From contig AP026547.1 in the NCBI GenBank assembly GCA_026075535.2, positions 2,356,001 through 2,420,000 on the forward strand: a stretch of DNA of 64,000 nucleotides, given 5' to 3'. Under the pieces are notes generated by a model. It ran no database searches. It was not told the DNA's origin and saw nothing but the letters and a program-made list of their open reading frames with translations. Position 1 is the stretch's first letter. Every line of letters begins with the position of its first letter. The DNA is from Tricholoma matsutake (lineage: Eukaryota; Basidiomycota; Agaricomycetes; Agaricales; Tricholomataceae). Below, piece by piece: positions 56,278-64,000 of the stretch. A program made the position numbers and the translations under genes.

Positions 56278-57170
56278 TCACATTTTAATGAGGCCTATGA
56301 TGTCCACCAGTGTTGATGTGTACTCCTCAAAATCGAAATGCCCTGGGTTTTTGTTGAATAATTCGAGTAATTTGTTGTGTACTTTTGTTCCTGCCATTTT
56401 GAGCTCACAGTGTGCTAGTTTGATTCCTAATGCTATCTTCTTTTGTTGCTGTGGAGGCGCTAACTGTGTGACGTGTCTCTGTGGGGTGGCCGGGTTTAGA
56501 AGATCATATCCAGTTTCTTTTGCTACAACTGTTCGCAGTTCTGCGTCGATGACTATTTTGTCCTTTGAGAGGAAATCAAGTCCTAAAATGAGGTCAGTAT
56601 GCAACCTGGGGCAGATTATCATGTTGATGATGCAGGATTTCCATAATGAATCAGGCGATTGGAGATGTAATTTACAGTATTTGTTTAAAATATAGGCAGA
56701 GTCCTTCTTTCCTTCCTTCTTCTCTACAAATGCCCCAGAAACCGAGTACGGATTGAATAGCGTTCTTTGTTGCAATGCCAAGATGTCCACCAAGTCAGAT
56801 GAAATCAGCACTGGGGGACAGCCATGGTCAATAAGTGCTTTGTAAGGTGTAGGAGCACAAATGGCCAGAGCGTCGACACAACATGTCCACCACAGATGTT
56901 TAGCAAAGGATATTGGATTCGGTACATACTCTTCAATTTTGTCATCCTCAAATTCTATGTTTTTGTTGCTCTCTTTGTTGAAGATCACATTTATGACAGT
57001 CATAGGCTGGGCTTTTTCGAAAATGGTCTTGGCTTTCAATGCGGTAGCTAATGTTACATTTTTACAAGCCTCTGCAGTTGGTCTAATGTCTGTGCCTAGT
57101 GGGCAGTCAGGAGAGTAGTGACCCGTGTAGAAAGTTCAGCACCTAAAACAACCCTGGTACAGGTTGTGTT
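56278..57170 (-). pseudogene. Gypsy-M zinc knuckle and protease
   Basis: A Cys/His cluster GCFRC (stop) TFYTGHYSPDCP at about 57155-57110 has spacing C-x2-C-x6-H-x4-C, longer than the usual x4, so it may not fold as a normal knuckle. The protease follows: ALIDHGCPPVLISSDL at about 56850-56800, with the usual DSG motif now DHG, and TDLILGLDFLSKDKIVID. TGA at 56278 separates it from RT in the same frame. Confidence 0.8.
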
Positions 57171-58122
57171 TGGCTGCGCTGAGTTTGGCTATGAATGCGC
57201 CGACTGCACCAGTCATGTTTGAAGTTGCTGCTGGTGTTGCTGTGTTGCTGGTTGTGACTGTATGCATACCATTTCCCTTCTGAGTAGCGCTGTTTGTGTG
57301 CCCTTTACTCACAGCTATCTTCAACCACTCCTGTCATTTTCCTTCAATTTCCATGTCCAGTAGATGAACTTGTTCAATCCAATTGTTGATATCTGCGATA
57401 CTGTCAAGCGCACCATGAGTGTTTTGCGCACTGTATGATCCTTTCAAGGTTGGCAATAGGCATGGTACAAAGTGACTTCATAATTTATTCTCTGTGATAT
57501 GGTAGTCTGATCCTGCGATGTTCAGTTCCACATTCACTTCATGGACAGACTCCGTCCATGTCAGGAATGGTGTAATCCCTTGCATGGTGATTTGCATGGA
57601 AACCAAGGAATCTTGCCAAGTGCGGGGTAGGAACTTCTTCTTGAATTCCAGTATGAAAGCTGGGAACATGGCGGTGGACAGTCGGGCATGGTTAGCATTG
57701 ACCCATGATTGCACTGCAGATGACTCAAAGTTATATAATATTGCTTGGACATGGTTTGCTTCTTCTACTTTCTTCATCTGGAAATAGCATTTACACGCGT
57801 TTTCGAAAATGCACACAGCTGCAATGGTGATGTGACCAGCGGACAGGATGGGCACATGGCTAGGTGATTGTTGGAGGACGGTGGCAGGGACGTAGTTTAT
57901 TTTGTTCATGTTGTTCAGGCTAGTAGTCAGGTTTCGGTTGTATGCATGGGAGGCGGTGAATTTGGTATCAGAATCTGAGTCGTTGTCTTGTTGATGAGTG
58001 GGGGGCACTGGATTGTTTATTGCAGGCATTGTCAGTGGCGTTGGGGTGAGAGGGGGAAGTGAACCTCTGGTTGCCAGTGGTGTGGTAGCTTTGACTGTGG
58101 GTTGGTGAGCCCAACTATGCAT
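57171..58122 (-). pseudogene. Gypsy-M Gag
   Basis: From ATG 58122: a Pro/Thr-rich start, then a helical region (AAVCIFENACKCYFQMKKVE, HVQAILYNFESSAVQSWVNA, FILEFKKKFLPRTWQDSL) typical of a Ty3 Gag core. Stops are at 57478 and near 57345. The ATG is followed by an open 214-codon stretch. Confidence 0.75.
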
Positions 58123-58511
58123 AGTGCGGGGCTGGGTTGTCAGGGGCAGTTGAGACAGTTTTGGGGGGTGGGGTGGGCATTCAGGTTTAATGGTAGGTTT
58201 TTGAGGTTTTGAGGTTTTGTGGTTTATATAGATTTCCAGTGACTATATGCGTGAAGGAAGTATATGTGTGAATGTGCAAATGGGTGTCTTCTTTCATCGG
58301 GGAGGTTGTGGATCAATAGGATCAATGACATTATAGATTCCTAAAAGGTGATGTGGGCTTTGTCTGGTTTCAATGACATTATTTGGGGCAGGTTACGCGT
58401 GGCAGGGAAAAAGTATTGGTGATAAGGGGGTTTTTGGGTGTTGAAATTTTTGGTGTACTAGTTTCTTCTGGGTTTCCGGTGTTCATTTACACTGAATCTT
58501 AAAACCAAAAA

Positions 58512-58730
58512 TGGAAGGGAGTTGGGTCTCCCGACACTCAAGAAAGGGAACAAGACTAAGATGAACATAGTATGGAATTAAGAAAAGATGATCTCTATAA
58601 GGTCTCATACGATAATGTCAACATAGTAGCATGTGATCTTCATGTGATCATGTTGATAAGTCATCAATTGATCATTGTGTTGATCATGTTGTAGCATAGC
58701 GTAGTGACGTTGTAAGAGAGGCGACTCTCT
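58512..58730 (-). repeat. Gypsy-M 5' LTR, split by T2
   Basis: It matches 53097-53319 closely up to GCGACTCTCT. The missing TTACA end is found at 60487-60491, directly after the second GACTCTCT copy. Confidence 0.9.
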
Positions 58731-59045
58731 GAGGTCTTTACACTCCCCCCCCCAATCTGATCGGACTCCGCTCGGACACTCAGACAGTCCTAGGACTTCT
58801 TTGGCTGAAAGTCCTGCCAAACTAAATGTCCAGTCTGAGCTGAGTCTGAGCTGAGTCCTTGGACTGTCTGAGCATCTGAGTGGAGTCCAAGTGGACCAGC
58901 ACTCATACAGTCCTAGGACTGTCCGAGTTGCTTATATAATTGACTGAAAAATCAGTGGCTACTGCAGGGATTGAACCCTCATAGTCACATGATAAAGTAC
59001 ATTTAAGGCAACAATATAACCATTAGACTAAAGTATCATTACAGG
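58731..59045 (-). repeat. T2 left arm with A and B boxes
   Basis: On the minus strand: A box TAGTCTAATGG (59020-59030) and B box GGTTCAATCCC (58967-58977), the latter a full match to the Pol III consensus GGTTCRANYCC. Then the repeated body and outer tail GGGGGGAGTGTAAAGACCTC. Confidence 0.75.
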
Positions 59046-59259
59046 TAGATAGTTTTATCTCTCTATGTACCACCCCAGCTGTGATGACAAATCAACATAG
59101 CCATGTCACCAACGATGATGCCAGCTCATCATCAATCATCACCAACCACCACTACCACCACCACCACTCGACGACAACGCCTCCCTCATGCATCCCACTG
59201 CCCCCACTGCCCCCTGAACACCCCACAGCCACAGGCCCCATGCCAGCACATGATGAAAT

Positions 59260-59360
59260 GGGCCCAAACAACTCTATCGTCATTTGGGCCCCAGGTGAGT
59301 TTTTTCTTTTTTCTTTTCTCATGTTTTCTTTAAGCTAACACATTTTTTCATTAATTATAG
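59260..59360 (+). repeat. Hairpin plus intron-like module A10
   Basis: GGGCCCAAACAAC..CGTCATTTGGGCCCCAG ends at 59294 and is followed by GTGAGTTTTTTCTT, branch-like GCTAACAC and TTAATTATAG at 59360, a 66-nt GT-AG intron. Confidence 0.62.
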
Positions 59361-59530
59361 GTTATATCTATACTGTAGCAGCAAAATGACCCCAAAACCA
59401 CCAAATGAGGAACAACAACAAGACCACGACCCAGCACCTGCCCCCGCCAGTGCAAGCAACTGCTCGCATGGGGGAGAGCGGCTGCTAACTGGTCGTAGGG
59501 TGGACAACGGGTGGAACGACGACAATTAGG

Positions 59531-59567
59531 GGAGACCCAAGAGACATCAACGTCTCTTGTGTCCTAG
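59531..59567 (+). repeat. Hairpin plus donor module A11
   Basis: GAGACCCAAGAGAC..CGTCTCTTGTGTCCTAG is followed by GTGAGCTTTTTTTTC and, about 50 nt on, GCTAACTAAC. A convincing acceptor is not seen nearby. The loop sequence AAGAGACATCAACGTCTCTT equals that of module A3 at 6246-6282 in T1. Confidence 0.5.
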
Positions 59568-59699
59568 GTGAGCTTTTTTTTCTTTTCTCATTTCATTTTT
59601 TGATGCTAACTAACTTCTTATCTGTACAAACTACTACTGGCAACGACAATGACGGGGGGACACCACCACCACCACTGCTGCGAGCCCCTGCTCGCAGGG

Positions 59700-59852
59700 T
59701 GGAAGGTGAGGGTGAAGAGATGAGGGGGAAGGGAGATGAGGGGGAAGGGAGACAAGAGGGAAGAGAGACAAGGGGGAAGGGAGACAAGAGGGAAGAGACA
59801 CGAGGGGGAAGGGAGACAAGAGGGAAGGGAGACAAGAGGGAAGGGAGACAAT
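59700..59852. repeat. Purine-rich tandem repeat
   Basis: Units of AGGGGGAAGGGAGACAAG / AGGGAAGAGAGACA repeat about eight times. The pyrimidine-rich CCCCTCC repeat at 6358-6418 in T1 occupies a comparable place in the core, next to a module-B palindrome. Confidence 0.75.
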
Positions 59853-60204
59853 GATGAGTGGGGACACCCACAATGACACCCGCCCCATGCCTATGAGCAT
59901 CTGCTTGTGGGGTGGTTCAGGGGGGAGAAGAATGGGGACAGGAGAGCAAGATGGCCAGGGGACAACCCAGGGAGAGATGAACACCGCCACGAGCAACAGT
60001 TGCTCATGGTGGGTGTTTTTAATTTATTTTTATTATTGATAGTTACGGCCCCCTCCCCTCGAGCTTGCGAGGGGAGGGCCTAGTATTACACATATTAATT
60101 ACCCCTCGCACAGATGCGAGGGGGTCAATTTAATAATCTATTCATGATATATATAAAAATTAGATTTCAGTAATAAATAGATATAATGTATGTGACTTTA
60201 AATG

Positions 60205-60479
60205 ACTACTTGGCTTAAGTGGTAGAGTGTGCATGTTTGGTCATCATGTGATCACTAGTCCATAAGTCTGTTGGTTCAATTCCTGCTGTGCACACATCAT
60301 TTTGTGAGACTTATAAGAATTTCTGTAAGTCTGGAACTTGGACAATACTTTAAAGGTGTAAGTAAATGCACAATTGATGTTGTCTGAGCAAAGTCTGAGT
60401 GCAGTCCTCAGACAGTCCAAGTGTCCAAGTGTGTCCGAGCAGAGTCCACTCAGACTGGGGGGGGGAGTGTAAAGTACTG
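60205..60479 (+). repeat. T2 right arm with A and B boxes
   Basis: A-box-like TGGCTTAAGTGG (60211-60222, one base longer than consensus) and B box GGTTCAATTCC (60273-60283, full consensus match). Body of GTCTGAG/AGTCC repeats, then GGGGGGAGTGTAAAGTACTG at the terminus. Confidence 0.72.
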
Positions 60480-60496
60480 GACTCTCTTACAAATCG

Positions 60497-62177
60497 GTGT
60501 GGATCCTGATCCACGGTGTGAGCTCATTAATGATAGTCCCAAAATGATGGGTCTTGAGCCCAGTGTTAGCATGCTGGATACATTTACATCAGTGAGTTGT
60601 GTTGTGAGTGTTAGATTGGACAGAGGTGGGAAGAGGAGGTGAATAAAACCAGGAAAGGAAAGAGAAGGAAGTAATTGATGCAAAAGGGGGCATAAGAAGA
60701 TTGGCTAGGTAGAAAATGGTAATCGGAAAGGCTTACCTTCTATGCATAGGGTCACACATTTAGGCCATGGGGTGGCCTGATTTCTGTATGCTTCTGATAT
60801 GCTCAGTGAGGTTTATTGATCTGGGTTGAGCTGAAAGGAAGATGGCCATGACATTTGGTAGCCAAGATTTCACAAGATCTCTTACCTTTACCATAACGTG
60901 TTATCAGAGTGATTCTTCCTGTCTCCTTATCTGGGTTGATGACTACAATGAGGAAAGCAAGGCATTAGATTTTTGGTTATTTGTTACAACAAAGCCCAAA
61001 AGGCATGCAGTTGTCATGACTAAAACAGTGCCCATATTCAAGTTCTGGCATGGGGCCATTTGTTCAATTCCACTACTCATGTTCTACCTCCACAGGTAAG
61101 GCCAACCCATCATCAGACTCTATGTTGAATCATCTATGCATAGCCAGAAGAATTTTCTTTCGCATTCTTATGAGGTAGCCATGAACTTCAAGTTAGGCTG
61201 ATAAACAACATCTGAGGCCCTCAGCAATTGCCAGCAGTGCTGGCAACACTTTTGAAAGAACTACAAACCCCATGGCTAGGCAATATGTCCCTCCACCTGT
61301 TGCAGGAGTAGGCAGTTTGGGTGCTTGGTACAACTTTTACAATGGGTAATTTAGTATGCGACACAGTCTTGCTCAAAGCTCAACTTTGTTTTTTGTGAGG
61401 TCCTTAGAGTCAACTATCTCACTGTAGACTGATATGTAATTTCCCACCTTGATTGGTAGGTGTTGTTATACAGATTTCATTGTATTTGCTTATGGTTGGA
61501 ATTGTGGCCAGTCCCACCTTTTTTTTCAACTGCAAAATCCAACTGTTTACTTCTCTGATGCTTTGTGCTTGACATGGATGTATGTGAAGAGTGCACAGTC
61601 AACTTTCGCCACCTGGAAGCCAAGTCATGATGCAAATGTATCAAGCTTGTCACTGCACCCATCTACAGTGAAACACGAAGCTATTGAGGTGAGAAAGAGA
61701 CTTAATTGAGGTTGTTTTCTTATATCTGGATTTTATCGAAGCTACCCCAATGCCAAGGATACTCAGTCATCTTTCCATTCATGGAAAACATACCACAGGA
61801 AGGTGAGCACCCCAAATAAGAATGAGGGAAATGGAAAGAATGAGACCTATTTTCGAGGAGATATTTTCCTGTATTGCATGATGTGCAATCAATACAAGAA
61901 GCTGACAGAGAGGGAGACAGGTTTGTTTCTTACTTTTATGTTCAGTCTCCAAATCCCCACTGTGAGCTTGTGTTTTTATGCAAAGAGAGAATATTTATAC
62001 TTATACATACATATAATAGCTTGTTGTGTGCTACTTATCACCTCAAAGTCCTCAATACTCTTCTGTCTGCAACTGTAATGGAAAAGTATCTTGGTGTGCA
62101 TGGGGCCCAAGATCTACTCCAGTGTGATATTCATGTTTTTCTCAGTCGTGCTATTAAAAATGTTGCAAGTCTTCAAC
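60497..62177 (+). pseudogene. Right half of the unrecognised interrupted gene-like region
   Basis: It continues the frame from 53096 (VDPDPRCELINDSPK, then TSVSCVVSVRLDRGGKRR, stop at about 60640). Further short open blocks follow, such as TFGSQDFTRSLTFTITCYQS (60847-61099) and CCYTDFIVFAYGWNCGQSHL (61459-61709). GTAAGG after LMFYLHR at 61095 and TTGGTAG-type acceptors hint at introns, but no domain is recognised. It is ended by insertion of X5 at TCTTCAAC. Confidence 0.35.
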
Positions 62178-62387
62178 TAGTGTTTGAAAGTCCGGTCTGG
62201 TCTGGTTTTTTGGACCCCAGAAGGGGCAACCGTGAACCGGACCGGTCCATACATTTTTTAAATTTAGGGCAACCAGCAACTGAACTAACTACAACCAGTC
62301 CACATCAGTTCAGTTGCCCAGTCTTTTCTTCTATCCAACTGAATATTAATAAAACATACAATGTAGTGTATTATTTGTTCAGTGAAT

Positions 62388-62660
62388 GATTGCAGGAAAA
62401 ATCCATGGGTCAGGGTGACCTGACTCGTGGCACAAGACAGGTTTTGTTGAGTATTTTTTCCAGTGAATGATCATGGGAAAATCCATACAAAATACACAGG
62501 AGATCTGAGGTGCTCTGCCTTTGTGCTCATCACGGGGGAAACCCATGAGTCAGGGTGACCTGAGGCATAGCCCAAGGCAAGTTTTGTTGCATATTTTTTC
62601 CAGTGAATGATCACGGGAAAGTCCACACAAAGTACACAGGCGATCTGAGGTGCTCTGCAT
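62388..62660. repeat. ~136-bp direct repeat in X5
   Basis: Two adjacent units share GGGTCAGGGTGACCTGA, TTTTTTCCAGTGAATGATCA and GATCTGAGGTGCTCTGC. Neither is coding. Palindromic GTCAGGGTGACCTGA occurs in both. Confidence 0.8.
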
Positions 62661-62706
62661 TTTCTTGAAGCATTTTGGATAGACTGATGGTCCAGTTGTA
62701 GACCGG

Positions 62707-63846
62707 TGATAGGTCCACCTTGTCTTTCAAGCTCAGAAAACACATCTACGATCATTGTTGAAGCTCTATGAGTCTCTACAGACCTCTACAAAGCTCTACG
62801 AACCTATATGAAGTTCTATGAACCTCTACAAAGTCACAAAAATGCTTCAAAAATCTTCGCAACACCTTGAACAATGCTTCAAAATGCTTCGCATGCCTTC
62901 AGCCACCATAATACAATTCCCCCGACCTTTGTACAGCTCAGAATATACACTTGGAACATTGTTGATGAGTTCTGAACCAGTTTCGAGCAATATCACACTG
63001 ATTTCGGGCCACAAACGAAGTCTGAAGAAACTTCAAAAAATCTTCGAAAAACCTCGAACCTCGAAAAACATCTTCGGACACAGTATTTCCTATTTAAACA
63101 ATCTTCGGATGCATGCTGGACACATGGGACACTATCTTGAGTATATTGAACATATTCTGACAGCATGTGCATGCATACAATCTGCTCAAAGCAGTTTCCA
63201 ATGTTTTATGCAATTTATAACAAGGACAGTCTGCTTTTAGCTATTCTTTCTTATTATTTCTTCATCATGTGTTATATTCACCCTTTTTAGTCTCGCTTTA
63301 TTGTTCTGATATACTTCTATTGTCTTTTGCCTTGAGTTTTCCACATGTTTGCCTCATGTTCTCTAGCCTTTTTAGGTAGTTTCTTGATTTTATATAAAAA
63401 GATGTACTAGATACAAAGAAGAACAAGAAAGTCGTCATCTTCCTCCCAGATTGCAGTGATTTGAGAGTTCAGTTTAGTCTTATTCAGTCCGAATTCTGAT
63501 GTTTTACACTAAACTTCTTTGAAATTCCTTGCATTACGCTATTTTTGCTCTTGTTTCCCTTGATTCGCCTTTGCTTCTCTTCTACTACTCGTCTAGTCCC
63601 CCGATCTTGCATCCAAACATATTTGTGCACTCCGAATTCGTCGATCTAGCCACAAAATTCTCCGAAATTCCACAAAACACATTCTTTTAGCTTTGAATTG
63701 CTTCAACAAGCAGTCCTTTTATGACTATTTGATGGTTGGTCTGACAGGTGACATCTAGAGGGCCTCGCAACCTTCCTATGACTTGTGTTATACCATCCAA
63801 AGCCATTTAGTAGGTTTTGTTTGGGTTTCCGGGTCAAGCATCATCA
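62707..63846 (+). mobile_element. D3: solo LTR, D family
   Basis: TGATAGGTCCACC..CAAGCATCATCA, with CCGG (62703-62706) / CCAG (63847-63850) flanks, 3 of 4, or ACCGG/ACCAG if the final A is counted. TATA-like TTTATATAAAAAG lies near 63390. It lacks most of the 20-bp repeat seen in D1. Confidence 0.83.
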
Positions 63847-64000
63847 CCAGTTTAGACCAGTCTTTTGCGGTTTAACTACTAAGCTACAAATGAGATGGAC
63901 CGACAACCGGACCACTTTTGAACCAGCTAGGACCACAACTGCAGTCCATGTAGGACTGGTTGCATCTGGTTCGGTTGTCGGTCTTTTTGTGGTCCTGTGG

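Larger units (their letters stand above)
58731..60479. mobile_element. T2: inverted-repeat element with tRNA-like arms, exact 8-bp duplication
   Basis: GACTCTCT is duplicated exactly at 58723-58730 and 60480-60487, which fixes both ends. The ends read GAGGTCTTTACACTCCCCCC and the inverse of CAGTACTTTACACTCCCCCC. Each arm (about 300 bp) runs tail, GAGTCC/CTCGGAC-rich body, then tRNA-like B and A boxes facing inward, so that transcription from them would run outward. The core (59046-60204) has no ORF of note. It holds hairpin-intron modules A10 and A11, module-B palindromes, a purine-rich tandem repeat and a C/G-rich hairpin pair near 60050-60125. The 8-bp duplication suggests hAT machinery. 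Confidence 0.85.
53097..60491 (-). mobile_element. Gypsy-M: minus-strand Ty3 chromovirus with T2 in its 5' LTR
   Basis: The 5-bp duplication AATCG is exact at 53092-53096 and 60492-60496. LTRs of about 223 bp (TGTAAGAGAG..CTTCCA on the minus strand) lie at 53097-53319 and 58512-58730 plus 60488-60491, the latter split by T2. It carries Gag, protease, RT, RNase H, integrase and chromodomain in Ty3 order. It is a different lineage from Gypsy1 and is broken by many stops and frameshifts. Confidence 0.92.
62178..64000. mobile_element. X5: X-family element, continues past the window
   Basis: It starts TAGTGTTTGAAAGTCCGGTC with dense GGTCCGGTCT/GACCGG subterminal sequence. The same sequence style resumes after D3 (63851-64000: ACCGACAACCGGACC, GGTTGTCGGTCTTTTTG). 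The right TIR is outside the window. A 136-bp tandem duplication lies at 62388-62660. Confidence 0.75.

Noticed and set aside
58967..59030. A genuine tRNA gene on the minus strand
   Set aside because: A and B boxes match the consensus, but acceptor and anticodon stems do not pair convincingly, and the sequence is part of a repeated arm. tRNA-derived is the safer call.

Overview
The window is a stack of transposable elements from a filamentous fungus, most probably a mushroom-forming basidiomycete (Agaricomycete). This is inferred from chromodomain-bearing Ty3 elements, an apurinic-endonuclease non-LTR element with a three-knuckle ORF1, and short GT-AG introns with CTAAC/CTGAC branch sites. 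No intact host gene is visible. Almost all coding sequence is broken retrotransposon ORF, and most in-frame stops are TGA.

Layout. 1-3323: unassigned DNA with two hAT-like non-autonomous elements of family X (X1 610-2302; X2 2872-3315, a foldback). 3990-5566: minus-strand non-LTR fragment (LINE-b) split by a copia remnant (4665-5406). 5567-15691: arms and core of an unusual inverted-repeat element (T1) carrying tRNA-like sequences in its arms, interrupted by a Ty3 element (Gypsy1, 6467-14298, TSD GGCAC). 15730-17111: remnant of an intron-containing gene. 17178-38692: one non-LTR element (LINE-a) cut into four pieces by a gag-only LTR element (C, 18913-23290), a solo LTR (D1, 24359-25737) and a chimeric Ty3 block (26067-37307). 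38693-39982: solo LTR D2. 39983-52567: a hAT-like element Y1 holding Z1 (with foldback W1), Y2 and X4; Y2 holds Y3 (with X3) and a copia element (Copia-a) that is itself split by Y4. 52568-53096 and 60497-62177: two halves of unknown sequence separated by minus-strand Gypsy-M (53097-60491, TSD AATCG), whose 5' LTR contains T2 (58731-60479, TSD GACTCTCT). 62178-end: X5 with solo LTR D3.

The nesting is supported by target-site duplications (TSDs) read directly at most junctions, and by reading frames that resume when an insert plus one TSD copy is mentally removed (LINE-a three times, Copia-a once). 

The most unusual signals are: (1) T elements, whose terminal arms contain tRNA-like A/B boxes pointing outward; (2) a recurrent imperfect hairpin (GGCCCAAACGAC type) placed directly before a 5' splice site and followed by a short intron, found at least eleven times in unrelated non-autonomous elements, including a 120-bp tandem triplication; (3) an antisense, apparently spliced accessory gene (coiled coil plus zinc-cluster-like Cys motif) kept in all three Ty3 copies; (4) dense arrays of short G/C-rich hairpins in the Y family.

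All family assignments come from motifs read by eye. No database search was possible.
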